64,000 nucleotides of DNA from Aquimarina sediminis (GCF_002895435.1 NZ_POYJ01000013.1:62001-126000), one strand, 5' to 3'. Shown: positions 1-7,427, counted from the first letter of the stretch. Notes: a model not told the origin generated them from the sequence alone. Made by a program: numbers and translations.

Positions 1-716
1 TTGCTAATCAACTCCAATATCTAATATTTAGTGATTTGATGACAGTAGATATTGTTTATAAAAAAACATCCGAGCCTAATTTTTCATCTCAGGAATATTT
101 TTTAGAAAAAGGTTTTGTAAAAATAGAGCTTCCAAAAACACCAATAAACGTAATTCGGAATAGAGAAATCAATAAATGTTTTAAATCAATAATGGGGGAA
201 TTTCAGAATTACATGGACAATTTAATAACTTGTTTAAAATTGAAGTCTACCGAACTGCATTTAGAACCTCCTATATCTGATGAGAGTGTTAACATATTTT
301 TAAAGGAGAAATTTCAAGAAGTATTGTTAGATGTTTCAACAGACAGATCATTGAATGTTCCAAAAAAATTAAATCTTTTGCTTGATGAAAATGTTTTATA
401 TAAAGAAGTAGTTCAAAGTTTCTTTAATATTCGTAATGGGTTTGAACACCATAAAAGTAAGTCTAAAAAACACAATAAAATTTGTTATAAACGTCTTGGT
501 TTTGCCTCAACTTCCGGATACGAAGTGACTCAACCTGGACCATTAGGTGTTAATGAGGGGTTAGTAATAAGAGTTTTTAATGAAGAATTAATATACGATC
601 AAGGAAGTTTAATAGTTATTACAAAGGATCAACTAAATGATATTGCGTTTAATTTTGTTCATTTTATTATACCATATTTTCAAAAAACTATCAAAGAGGA
701 ATTTCAAAAAACATAA
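1..716 (+). CDS. HEPN-like hypothetical protein, 5' end outside window
   Basis: The frame is open to the left edge of the window, so the true start may lie upstream; the first in-window ATG is at 39, giving 225 residues. The C-terminal half contains FFNIRNGFEHH, an R-x4-H arrangement like the catalytic or RNA-binding motif of HEPN domains, which are common in toxin-antitoxin and defence proteins. The stop lies against the first junction repeat (716-735), making this the first visible gene of the array. HEPN assignment rests on this motif and a helical look only; no specific family is recognised. Confidence 0.6.
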   Translation, partial: ANQLQYLIFSDLMTVDIVYKKTSEPNFSSQEYFLEKGFVKIELPKTPINVIRNREINKCFKSIMGEFQNYMDNLITCLKLKSTELHLEPPISDESVNIFLKEKFQEVLLDVSTDRSLNVPKKLNLLLDENVLYKEVVQSFFNIRNGFEHHKSKSKKHNKICYKRLGFASTSGYEVTQPGPLGVNEGLVIRVFNEELIYDQGSLIVITKDQLNDIAFNFVHFIIPYFQKTIKEEFQKT

Positions 717-735
717 AGTTAAATAAACCAATGAA
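716..735 (+). repeat. Array junction repeat, copy 1
   Basis: AAGTTAAATAAACCAATGAA. It begins on the last base of the preceding stop codon and contains TAA and ATG in the same relative places as the other copies. Confidence 0.7.
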
Positions 736-751
736 TTTTAGATAAATAGTT

Positions 752-1045
752 ATGAATGAGTTTAATTATATAATATCAGAATTAGAAGTTGATTTTTATA
801 AAGATTCTAAAGTTGAAGTATCTAAAGATGATGAATTGCTGCTCGAAGTTGATAAAATAGATGATTCCTTGTGGCTAGTTCAAACATCATGGGTTGAAGA
901 TAATTTAATTCTAATTAGGAAAGAGTTAGCGGATGAATTAGTCAAATTTTTAGAGTATAAGATTAATGAAAGACATAATACTGAGTTACCAGTCATCTTA
1001 CATCCAAACTTTTTTATGTCAATAGATGCATCTAACTCTAATTAA
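752..1045 (+). CDS. Small acidic hypothetical protein (immunity-like)
   Basis: A 97-residue acidic protein with no signal peptide or membrane segment. It lies alone between two junction repeats. Alternating beta-type segments (LLLEVDKIDDSLWLVQTSWV) followed by a helix (KELADELVKFLEYKINER) resemble the compact alpha/beta fold of many polymorphic-toxin immunity proteins, but no named family is recognised. The immunity role is inferred from size, charge and context only. Confidence 0.6.
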   Translation: MNEFNYIISELEVDFYKDSKVEVSKDDELLLEVDKIDDSLWLVQTSWVEDNLILIRKELADELVKFLEYKINERHNTELPVILHPNFFMSIDASNSN

Positions 1046-1076
1046 ACAACATTAAACTCTAAGGATAATAAATTAA

Positions 1077-1096
1077 AAGTTCAATAAAACGATGAA
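1077..1096 (+). repeat. Array junction repeat, copy 2 (consensus form)
   Basis: AAGTTCAATAAAACGATGAA. The ATG inside the repeat opens the 21-codon ORF at 1092. Confidence 0.75.
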
Positions 1097-1157
1097 GCAA
1101 ACTAAAATCAAATTTAACCCTAACAAAGAAGGTGAATTAAGAAAAGTTTTTAAGTAG
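1092..1157 (+). CDS. 21-residue ORF starting inside repeat 2
   Basis: It reads MKQTKIKFNPNKEGELRKVF plus a final K and then stops. Its ATG is the one in junction repeat 2, and another repeat follows 6 bases after its stop. It may be a truncated cassette gene or chance; no family is recognised. Confidence 0.25.
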   Translation: MKQTKIKFNPNKEGELRKVFK

Positions 1158-1163
1158 AATAAA

Positions 1164-1180
1164 AAGTTTAAATAGATGAA
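1164..1180 (+). repeat. Array junction repeat, copy 3 (shortened)
   Basis: AAGTTTAAATAGATGAA. Three bases shorter than the consensus but with the same AAGTT start and ATGAA end, directly downstream of the 21-codon ORF. Confidence 0.5.
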
Positions 1181-1211
1181 TTAATAATTAATTTACTAAA
1201 TAAAGCATATC

Positions 1212-1493
1212 ATGAATATAGAAGTTATTTGTCTTGATTCAGAAGCGTTATTTCATCTGATAGATAGAGTTGTAGATTATTTGAAGGAAAAAGAAAATAA
1301 GACCAATGGTAGCTTCCCTTGGATACCAATAAAAGAAGCAAAGAAAATGCTAGGTGTTAAAAGTGATACTACTATGCAAAAACTTAGAGATGAAGGAGAA
1401 ATAAGGTACTCTCAACCCTCTCGAAAAATTATTTTATATGATTTGAATTCGATTAATGCTTATTTAGAGAAACATGCAAGAAACACATTCTAA
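1212..1493 (+). CDS. Excisionase-like helix-turn-helix protein
   Basis: A 93-residue protein. Residues ~37-88 (WIPIKEAKKMLGVKSDTTMQ, then an RDEGEI turn and a Tyr-rich strand ending in INAYLEKH) follow the HTH_17/MerR-like DNA-binding domain used by excisionases and small regulators on Bacteroidota mobile elements. The N-terminal ~35 residues are a helix. Such proteins bind repeated DNA sites and set the direction of site-specific recombination. Its place in a repeat-punctuated array and near tRNA-derived att-like sites fits that role, but no recombinase gene accompanies it. Confidence 0.75.
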   Translation: MNIEVICLDSEALFHLIDRVVDYLKEKENKTNGSFPWIPIKEAKKMLGVKSDTTMQKLRDEGEIRYSQPSRKIILYDLNSINAYLEKHARNTF

Positions 1494-1786
1494 AAAACAA
1501 CTATCTAAATGGTATAAATAAATTACGAGTAGTAATAAAGAAAAAACCTGGACAAAGTAGTGAAGGGAATCAACAATTCTTTCTTCGTCTGAACAAAGAA
1601 AGAAGCAAACTATATATCCTGTAACAAATATGTTGGAATTCGATAAAGCTGATACAGGATAAAATAGAATGTCATGTATTGGAATATAAAGAGAAATCGA
1701 TCAATTAGTGCTTGTGGAAAAATCCAGATATGTTTACTTATATAGAAAAATATTTACTTCAAGGGATAATTCCTTGATTAGATGAA
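1494..1786. other. Gene-poor stretch with possible integrase N-terminal remnant
   Basis: No intact gene. A short open stretch on the + strand (about 1519-1623) reads KLRVVIKKK, then FFLRLNKERSKLYIL, and stops. This vaguely recalls the arm-binding N-terminus of Bacteroidota tyrosine recombinases (RKSKK...PIYLRI). It could be the ghost of an integrase, but the match is short and may be chance. Confidence 0.25.
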
Positions 1787-1806
1787 AAGTTCAATAAAAC
1801 GATGGA
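1787..1806 (+). repeat. Array junction repeat, copy 4
   Basis: AAGTTCAATAAAACGATGGA. 19 of 20 bases match copy 2, 710 bases away. Confidence 0.75.
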
Positions 1807-1886
1807 AATATAAGGGCCATATGTCATTTATTTCATTGTTGCGTGCCATTAGGAGAGACTGTTTACACATCATAAGGATATGAAAA

Positions 1887-2975
1887 ATGTTTAGACTAGG
1901 AAGAAAACAACTTGATATTAAAGAAAAGAACAAAACATCTGTTGAGACAGAAAATGCTCGATTAAAAGACGCCACAAATCCCAATAATGGGACACTTAGA
2001 TTTTCTGCTATAGAACTACATATAGCTATTGCTCGTTGCATATTATCAAGAGATTTAACCAATTTAGACTTAGTTTTTGAATCCATTTCAAGCTTCTTCC
2101 GATATCAAACTATCATTAACACAGCAAAGATGAATTTGACCCTAAATAAATCTAATTTTGAGTTGCTTCGTGATTTTTCTAAAAAAACAAGAATAGGAGA
2201 ACTGGCTCAAGGAATTACATATTTATTAGCTCAAGAGCATTTAAACTTCCCGATTGTTGTAGATTTTGAAGGATTTGTAAAATACAAAAACTCAAATGCT
2301 TCAATAAATGGAAAAACCCCAGATTTTATTTTACAAAAAGCAACAGATTTCAACTATTCATTAATTGAGTCAAAAGGACATTATGTTTCCACAAGTGGTT
2401 CAACTAAAGGAAAATTGAATAAAGCCTTACAACAATGTGATAGTGGAGAGCAGATTTTAAATACTGAAATTCCAAAGTACTCTTTAAATAAGTCTTTTGG
2501 AGTTTGTTTAAAATTATTCAACGAACAAGATTCTAATAAAAGTGAGATTCAATTTGTTGACCCCACAAGAAATAGCAGGAATGATAATTTTAATATTGAA
2601 ATAATCAGATACCATTATGCTTCTTGGTTTCTTTTAATGGGTAATATGCAGATTTATGAAAAACTTTTAGGACAAAAGGATTTGGACGAAAAGGATTTGA
2701 GAGAAACCAACATCAAAGAAATAAACGGAACGAAATATTATATGTTCGACATATTTTCATCACGATTCTTCTTTCAGTTCGACTTTTTATTTCATATGCA
2801 CTATAGACGTGAGTTTCGGAACTATGGAATAAGAGAGGATATTGTACGTTTGCTGATGGGAAAATCTAAAGAATTGCCAAAAATGAATGACTATGAATCT
2901 AAAAATAATGAGAACAAAAAGTTTGAAATATTTAATGATGGAACAATAATTAACGGCACACAACAATTTGTGTAA
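1887..2975 (+). CDS. PD-(D/E)XK nuclease-like hypothetical protein
   Basis: A 362-residue soluble protein, no signal peptide. Around residues 148-170 it reads GKTPDFILQ, then ~10 residues, then YSLIESKGHYV: the spacing of the PD-(D/E)XK nuclease core, with a preceding acidic beta-strand (VVDFEGFVKY). The rest is mixed helix and strand with a Phe-rich segment near 295-310 (SSRFFFQFDFLFHMHYRREF). Restriction-endonuclease-fold proteins of this size are common defence effectors. The nuclease call rests on the motif; the family is unknown. The start at 1887 is the first ATG after junction repeat 4. Confidence 0.6.
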   Translation: MFRLGRKQLDIKEKNKTSVETENARLKDATNPNNGTLRFSAIELHIAIARCILSRDLTNLDLVFESISSFFRYQTIINTAKMNLTLNKSNFELLRDFSKKTRIGELAQGITYLLAQEHLNFPIVVDFEGFVKYKNSNASINGKTPDFILQKATDFNYSLIESKGHYVSTSGSTKGKLNKALQQCDSGEQILNTEIPKYSLNKSFGVCLKLFNEQDSNKSEIQFVDPTRNSRNDNFNIEIIRYHYASWFLLMGNMQIYEKLLGQKDLDEKDLRETNIKEINGTKYYMFDIFSSRFFFQFDFLFHMHYRREFRNYGIREDIVRLLMGKSKELPKMNDYESKNNENKKFEIFNDGTIINGTQQFV

Positions 2976-3040
2976 TGCATATGCTTCCTTCGGGCAGCAA
3001 ACGCACCATAAAAGAGACGTTATAAAAATTTAATAAAAAT

Positions 3041-3505
3041 ATGGGTTGTTTTTTAATGAAAATAAAGATGCGTACTAAACAAATCATTCAAATAATTGGA
3101 GTAATAGGTTCAATAGTGGCTATTCTGACATATCTCTACGAAATTTATCCTTGGCCATTTGTGTTGAATCCAGATTTTGTAAAAAAAATAGATGATCGAA
3201 CAACCTGGACTCAACATGGTAGCATTGATCCTGGGACTTACAAAGGAAAACAAAAGAAAGGAGGAAACTATAAAGGAAGTCTTGCAACAATTGTTAAAAT
3301 CGATAGTGGAATTGTTTATTTCAGTAATAACGGAGGCTCTAGATATTTTTTTAATGAAACCGTAAAGCTAAACACCTTCAAGAACGATTCACTTGGAGAA
3401 CTAATAGAATTTGTATCGGTGAAAAAAGCGTTTCAGAAATATTGTAGTGATTCATCACTAAAGTGTGGTGATCGTGGAACTCTTACATTAAAAAAAGTTG
3501 ATTAA
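3041..3505 (+). CDS. Single-pass membrane hypothetical protein
   Basis: 154 residues. A membrane segment (IIQIIGVIGSIVAILTYLYE) near residues 15-34 anchors a ~115-residue polar domain with two Cys (YCSDSSLKCGDRG). ATGs at 3041, 3056 and 3068 are all possible; 3056 (MKIKMRTK) puts basic residues directly before the membrane segment and is the more typical start. Function unknown. The stop falls inside junction repeat 5. Confidence 0.65.
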   Translation: MGCFLMKIKMRTKQIIQIIGVIGSIVAILTYLYEIYPWPFVLNPDFVKKIDDRTTWTQHGSIDPGTYKGKQKKGGNYKGSLATIVKIDSGIVYFSNNGGSRYFFNETVKLNTFKNDSLGELIEFVSVKKAFQKYCSDSSLKCGDRGTLTLKKVD

Positions 3506-3514
3506 AATGATGGA
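3495..3514 (+). repeat. Array junction repeat, copy 5 (divergent)
   Basis: AAGTTGATTAAAATGATGGA. It overlaps the last codons and stop of the upstream gene and ends one base before the next ATG. Confidence 0.5.
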
Positions 3515-3715
3515 ATGAGTAAACCGAAAAGTAATAAGGGATGTTTAATTCTGTTCTTGGCAATAGGAGTTCTTATTATGTGGGGATTACCAGAAGTATT
3601 AAGAGGAGGAAACTTTTTTGATGCGATTGAAGGAAGTATTAAAGCTATTCCTTACGTGTTAGGAGTTGTTGCCGTGGGGTATTTGATAATAAAATATTTA
3701 GATAATCAAAACTAA
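3515..3715 (+). CDS. Two-TM small membrane protein
   Basis: 66 residues with two hydrophobic segments (CLILFLAIGVLIMWGLPEVL and YVLGVVAVGYLIIKYL) linked by a short loop (RGGNFFDAIEGSIKAI). It starts 10 bases after the previous stop, so it is probably co-transcribed with it. Two-TM proteins of this type occur among immunity proteins to membrane-targeting toxins, but no family is recognised. Confidence 0.6.
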   Translation: MSKPKSNKGCLILFLAIGVLIMWGLPEVLRGGNFFDAIEGSIKAIPYVLGVVAVGYLIIKYLDNQN

Positions 3716-3720
3716 TTAAT

Positions 3721-3736
3721 AGTTCAATAAAACGAT
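3721..3736 (+). repeat. Array junction repeat, copy 6
   Basis: AGTTCAATAAAACGAT, then TAAG instead of GAA. The next gene uses an ATG 14 bases further on. Confidence 0.65.
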
Positions 3737-3749
3737 AAGTTAAGTAAAT

Positions 3750-4028
3750 ATGACTGATGAAGAATTCGAGTTAGAAGCATTAAATTTTTTCAGAGAAAAT
3801 GCAAAATATTATTCTGCGAGCTATCCAATAGATTTTAAATCTGACGCTCTTAATTATGTAAAAAAAAGCCGCTCCTTTAAATATAAAGATGATGTTGAAG
3901 CCGGAGTTTTAGTAACTTGTTTAGTCGACTTAGGTTACATAGAATTTGTGAAAAAGGAAAATAATATTAGATATCACTCCTTAACAGAAAAAGGGCAAGG
4001 TTTTATCAATAAGCTAAAGTTCAGATAA
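3750..4028 (+). CDS. Winged-helix-like hypothetical protein
   Basis: 92 residues. The C-terminal half (VLVTCLVDLGYIEFVKK, then YHSLTEKGQGFI) looks like the recognition helix and wing of a winged HTH domain. Alternatively it is a small immunity-type protein. The last three codons and stop (KFR-TAA) are encoded by junction repeat 7, so its C-terminus is fixed by the repeat. Confidence 0.6.
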   Translation: MTDEEFELEALNFFRENAKYYSASYPIDFKSDALNYVKKSRSFKYKDDVEAGVLVTCLVDLGYIEFVKKENNIRYHSLTEKGQGFINKLKFR

Positions 4029-4036
4029 ACGATGAG
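4017..4036 (+). repeat. Array junction repeat, copy 7 (encodes stop and start)
   Basis: AAGTTCAGATAAACGATGAG. The TAA ends the upstream gene and the ATG, three bases later, starts the downstream gene: the clearest case of the stop-start arrangement. Confidence 0.75.
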
Positions 4037-4412
4037 AACAAGTGGTATTGAAATATTAGAAGCTTATGGCTTTGAAAAAAAACTGGATAAAATAGGTCGA
4101 TATTGTAATAAGAATAGGTGGGTGTATTTCCTTGAATCAAGGAACAAAGGTGAATATCTTGTTTTCAGCTCCAATTGTTTTGATAAGAAATTACAACCCA
4201 AAAACTTTGATTCTTGGATTGATACGTATAACAGTGTGAAACAAATAGGCACTACTCCACCTTTAAAAAGTAAAATATTAAAGTTTAGTTTTAATTTTTG
4301 TGAGGATATTGATCTTTTGAAAAAAATAATGCCAATCAAATCACCAAAAAAGATATCTCGGAAATTGGGACTATCTTTAAAAGATATAAAAGAAAAACAT
4401 AAATCTGAATAA
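4032..4412 (+). CDS. Hypothetical protein
   Basis: 126 residues, basic (many Lys), no signal peptide or membrane segment. It starts at the ATG inside junction repeat 7 and stops immediately before repeat 8. Contains WVYFLESRNKGEYLVFSS (beta hairpin) and a C-terminal basic helix (ISRKLGLSLKDIKEKHK). Not recognised. Confidence 0.6.
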   Translation: MRTSGIEILEAYGFEKKLDKIGRYCNKNRWVYFLESRNKGEYLVFSSNCFDKKLQPKNFDSWIDTYNSVKQIGTTPPLKSKILKFSFNFCEDIDLLKKIMPIKSPKKISRKLGLSLKDIKEKHKSE

Positions 4413-4431
4413 AGTTCAAATAAACGATGAA
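4412..4431 (+). repeat. Array junction repeat, copy 8
   Basis: AAGTTCAAATAAACGATGAA. It begins on the last base of the upstream stop. Its ATG opens only a five-codon frame (MNCNK). Confidence 0.75.
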
Positions 4432-4444
4432 TTGTAATAAGTAA

Positions 4445-4558
4445 ATGGTCATATTAGAAAAAATAACTTTTGTCCTCATATTCACTAATTTTATATATTT
4501 CTGGAATAAATATGTAGTAACAAAGTTGATTCAGAGTGTTGTAAAAAAAATCAAATAA
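4445..4558 (+). CDS. Possible 37-residue single-TM peptide
   Basis: Starts 13 bases after junction repeat 8. It has a hydrophobic core (FVLIFTNFIYFW) and a basic tail (VVKKIK). It fits the pattern of one short gene per junction repeat, but could be chance in AT-rich DNA. Confidence 0.3.
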   Translation: MVILEKITFVLIFTNFIYFWNKYVVTKLIQSVVKKIK

Positions 4559-4677
4559 TAAATGGTTATCAAGGAATCAAGAGACAATTATTAAGATATA
4601 TCAAGGTTTCTTTCGGTCATCACTTTTATTGTTAATTATTAGCTTGTTATTTAGTAATTAATCTTAGGTTTCTTAAA

Positions 4678-4697
4678 AATTTAAATAATCGATGGAA
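4678..4697 (+). repeat. Array junction repeat, copy 9 (divergent)
   Basis: AATTTAAATAATCGATGGAA. The ATG at 4692 inside it opens the frameshifted gene downstream. Confidence 0.5.
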
Positions 4698-4989
4698 AAC
4701 TATATTCAATACGCTGGAGGATATCAAAAAGATAATATCGATTTATCTGATATCAAAAGCCATAAAAGATGTTCAGCAAGCAGATGATGAGCACGGTGCT
4801 TTTTGGGTTTCTGTAATAATAGAAAATGAAAATATAATTGAAACCAATAAAGATTTAAATCTTTCAATTATTCTGGATGAAGAACAAATGAAGTTTCAAG
4901 CTACCAACTGGACAGAAGTTGAGGAGCTTTTCATATTATTATTGGATGAAAAATTCATCGATATAAAAAATAAAATAAAAGTTCAATAA
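4692..4989 (+). pseudogene. Immunity-like small protein gene, frameshifted
   Basis: From ATG 4692 the frame reads MENYIQYAGGYQKDNIDLSD, then IK, and is lost after the AAAA run at 4755-4758. In the +1 frame it resumes as IKDVQQADDEHGAFWVSVI and runs to the stop at 4987, which lies in junction repeat 10 (KVQ-stop). Joined, it would be ~98 residues, acidic and alpha/beta, like small immunity proteins such as the Imm1-type group (resemblance only). A one-base change in a homopolymer may be a real mutation or a sequencing error. Confidence 0.6.
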
Positions 4990-4997
4990 ACTGATAC
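4979..4997 (+). repeat. Array junction repeat, copy 10
   Basis: AAGTTCAATAAACTGATAC. It provides the final codons and stop of the frameshifted gene. The ATG is changed to ATAC, and no gene starts here. Confidence 0.65.
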
Positions 4998-5127
4998 ATA
5001 AAGTACTTTTCTAATTTGGAATAGTGAATTCTTTAAAAAATAAGAAGTTATAAAAAAATGGAGGTAACATTTTCTTGTTTTAAGACATAGACCTTAAAGC
5101 ATTAACGATACTCTAAAAACAAGCCTA

Positions 5128-6378
5128 ATGAAAAAACAAATTCTATTAATACTTACATTAACTATTTTTTATAATTATTATACTTTTTCCCAAGATAAAA
5201 TTAAGGCAGATATAAAAACAATGTTATTCCTGGGAAGAATTCCCGAAAAGACAAAGAGCAATACTTTATCTGATAATTTATTGAGGGTTTTATACTATAA
5301 TATTCAATCTAATAATAGCCAAAAAATTGGATATATGAATAAAAAAGGAAAAATTTTGATAAAACCAAAGTATTCCATGTGTTCTGATTTTTATGGTAAT
5401 TATGCTAATATAATTAGGGACTCAATATTTGGATATATAAATAAAGAAGGTGAAGAGGTTTTGTTAAAACAATATGATACTACTTTTTTCTATTATGGGG
5501 ATACAGGGGTTGCCAAAAAAAATGGTAAATATGGTTTGATCAATAGAAAAGGAGATTCTTTAACTGGTTTTAACTATACAATGATAGATTTTTTCGGATT
5601 TAACTATTTTAAAGGCCATACAGAGGATAGAAAAAGTCAAATTTTGGATGAAAAAGGAAATATTATTTTCAATAAAAATTTAGTTTTCAATATAAGAAGT
5701 GATTATTTTGAATCAGAATCAGTATTTGTTTATCAAGAAATAATTGAAGGTAAGGAACTTAAAGGCCTTGTGAATTTAGACGGAAAAATTATACTTAAGC
5801 CTACATATCAAGAGATATACTTTATCGATGATAAAGATTATTATGTGGTAAAGCATGAAAATAAATGGGGATTTATTAATAAAACAGGGGATGAAGCAAT
5901 TCCGTTAATTTATGATGAAGTTAGTTTTAATATTAATGATGATTTAATTCCTGTTAAGAAAAAAGATAAATGGGGGTATGTTAACAGAAAAAATGAAGTA
6001 GAAATTCCATTTATCTATGATAAAGCTTATGCTTTTTTGGAAGACTTGGCTTTTGTTAAAAAAGGAAACTACTATAAGTGTATAGATAAGCATAATAAGA
6101 TCAAAGTCAATACTGATCTGAAAACAACCGATTTCCCATTCTTCGTAAATAGTTTGGCATTATTTAAAAAAGAAAATAAATATGGTTTTTTGAATAAAAA
6201 AGGAAAAATTAAAATCCCTGCTATGTATGACTTAGCTTATCCATTCATTAATGGATTGGCATATGTGGAATTAAATGGAAAAGTTGGCTATATTAATACT
6301 AAAGGTAATGAGGTAATACCTATTAAATATGGACAACTTTGGTTTGAAAGTGAGGGAATAATAAGGTTTGTAGAATAG
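5128..6378 (+). CDS. Secreted WG-repeat protein
   Basis: 416 residues. The N-terminus (MKKQILLILTLTIFYNYYTFSQ) is a signal peptide. The mature part is built of ~10 WG-type repeats (KYGLINRKGD, KWGFINKTGD, KWGYVNRKNE, KYGFLNKKGK, KVGYINTKGN), each followed by a beta strand ending in (I/L)P-x3-YD. WG repeats form beta-propeller-like extracellular or periplasmic domains in many Bacteroidota; partner unknown. Such proteins often accompany polymorphic-toxin or immunity arrays. It has a longer leader than its neighbours (no junction repeat at its start) and is probably transcribed separately. Confidence 0.85.
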   Translation: MKKQILLILTLTIFYNYYTFSQDKIKADIKTMLFLGRIPEKTKSNTLSDNLLRVLYYNIQSNNSQKIGYMNKKGKILIKPKYSMCSDFYGNYANIIRDSIFGYINKEGEEVLLKQYDTTFFYYGDTGVAKKNGKYGLINRKGDSLTGFNYTMIDFFGFNYFKGHTEDRKSQILDEKGNIIFNKNLVFNIRSDYFESESVFVYQEIIEGKELKGLVNLDGKIILKPTYQEIYFIDDKDYYVVKHENKWGFINKTGDEAIPLIYDEVSFNINDDLIPVKKKDKWGYVNRKNEVEIPFIYDKAYAFLEDLAFVKKGNYYKCIDKHNKIKVNTDLKTTDFPFFVNSLALFKKENKYGFLNKKGKIKIPAMYDLAYPFINGLAYVELNGKVGYINTKGNEVIPIKYGQLWFESEGIIRFVE

Positions 6379-6490
6379 AATTATATTTTATGGAAAAGTT
6401 AAAGATAAATTTTCGGAAAGTTATGTCTGAAAATTAGAAATAAACTCTTAAAATAATAAACTATTTTTGCACTTTTTTACTAATTTAGAA

Positions 6491-6745
6491 ATGAGACTAC
6501 AAAGAAGTATTCTAATATTATTGATATCGATATTTTCAGCTCAAGCTTATTCTCAAAAAGAAAGATTAATCTGGTATTTTGGTAGATTTTCTGACCTAGA
6601 TTTTGGAGCAGGAACTCCAACTTTACTTAATGATGGACAAATGCGTACAACCGAAGGTTGTTCTTCAATTGCCGATTCTGATGGAAATTTATTGTTTTAT
6701 ACAAATGGAAATAAAGCCTGGAATAAAAACCATCATTTTTTATAA
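6491..6745 (+). pseudogene. N-terminal fragment of a gliding-motility/T9SS-type surface protein
   Basis: From the ATG at 6491: signal peptide (RSILILLISIFSAQAYSQ), then WYFGRFSDLDFGAGTPTLLN, DGQMRTTEGCSSIADSDGNL and LFYTNGNKAWNKNH. This is the hallmark start of very long gliding-motility-associated, C-terminal sorting domain (T9SS type B) proteins of Flavobacteriia, which are usually over 1000 residues. Here it stops at 84 residues, ~36 bases before the first att arm boxes (6781), so the rest of the gene was probably removed when DNA was inserted or deleted at this site. Confidence 0.75.
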
Positions 6746-6780
6746 ACACTAGAGCAAAGTAAATAGTAGTTTTTAAATAG

Positions 6781-6846
6781 GTACTTCATAAAAAAGTACC
6801 TATTTTAAGTACCCATTTGTAGGTATTTGCAAGTTTTTAGGTACTT
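6781..6846 (+). repeat. att-like left arm boxes, site 1
   Basis: Four boxes: GTACTT at 6781, AAGTAC at 6794 and 6807, GTACTT at 6841 (offsets 0, 13, 26, 60). They precede the tRNA 3'-half repeat by ~56 bases. A nearly identical block lies at 31384. Proposed recombinase arm-binding sites. Confidence 0.65.
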
Positions 6847-6896
6847 CAAAAAAGTTAAGTAATTGATAATCAATAGGTGTTAAGATGTACCGAATT

Positions 6897-6942
6897 GGCT
6901 CATAACCCGAAGGTCACAGGTTCGAGTCCTGTTCCCGCTACT
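6897..6942 (+). repeat. tRNA-fMet 3'-half direct repeat (att core), copy 1
   Basis: 46 bases that read as the anticodon loop (CTCATAA), 3' anticodon stem, variable loop (AGGTC), T arm (ACAGGTTCGAGTCCTGT) and 3' acceptor (TCCCGCTA) of an initiator tRNA-fMet. The 5' half is missing, so this is not a working tRNA. Repeated at 18704 and 31500; integrating elements that target tRNA 3' ends leave such copies. Confidence 0.85.
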
Positions 6943-6946
6943 GGGT

Positions 6947-6976
6947 AACCTCTTCATTTTGAAGGGGTTATTTTTA
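6947..6976 (+). terminator. Hairpin terminator after tRNA repeat 1
   Basis: AACCTCTTC pairs with GAAGGGGTT around an ATTTT loop, followed by ATTTTT. The counterpart at site 3 is a perfect stem with compensating changes. Confidence 0.7.
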
Positions 6977-7022
6977 TTTATAGACGTTTTTTCTTCTCGA
7001 AAATTGTCAGTTTTTCCACTTA

Positions 7023-7040
7023 GAGTACTGTTTGGAGTAC
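7023..7040 (+). repeat. att-like right arm boxes, site 1
   Basis: GAGTAC at 7023 and 7035, 12 bases apart, ~80 bases past the tRNA repeat. The same 12-base spacing occurs after site 2, and one box at the same distance after site 3. Confidence 0.5.
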
Positions 7041-7210
7041 TGAGTTTTGGATTTTTTTTGTCTGAAAGCTATAAATTACTCTCCTTTTTACTTCAAATAT
7101 ATTATTCAATAAAATTCTTTTTTAGTTAAGTATCCCTTGTATATACTAATGTTTTTAATGGTTTTGTGAGTTCTAAGAAAATTATATTCTCAAAGCTGTA
7201 TGAAATTGAG

Positions 7211-7234
7211 CTCTTCGGGTGAGATACCCGAGAG
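7211..7234. other. Strong hairpin in intergenic DNA
   Basis: CTCTTCGGGT and ACCCGAGAG pair around GAGAT with one bulge. It lies ~190 bases beyond the stop of the - strand gene that ends at 7428; it may be a terminator or part of the recombination region. The rest of 7041-7427 holds no gene. Confidence 0.4.
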
Positions 7235-7427
7235 GACTCTGGGAATTATTTTTACAGACAAATTTTGAATGTTTTTATGCTTATTAGGTAATAAGTATGG
7301 AAATATTGAATTTGTAAGACAAACTTCCAATATATTCTCAGTTAATTTGATAGTCTCAATTTGTATTCTGGTGTTACTTTAGTTTGTTTATAGATTTATT
7401 AATTAACTTTTTAGTACTATTTAAGTG

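Noticed and set aside
1519-1623. Integrase gene for the islands
   Set aside because: Only ~35 codons vaguely resemble an arm-binding domain before a stop; no catalytic domain follows.
716-4997. Integron attC cassette array
   Set aside because: The repeat is only ~20 bases, has no long imperfect hairpin with RYYYAAC/GTTRRRY ends, and no integron integrase is present.
716-4997. CRISPR array
   Set aside because: Repeat spacing is irregular (about 90 to 1700 bases) and the spacers are genes.
6897-6942. Functional tRNA-fMet gene
   Set aside because: Only the 3' half from the anticodon loop onward is present; no acceptor 5' strand or D arm precedes it. The same holds for the copies at 18704 and 31500.
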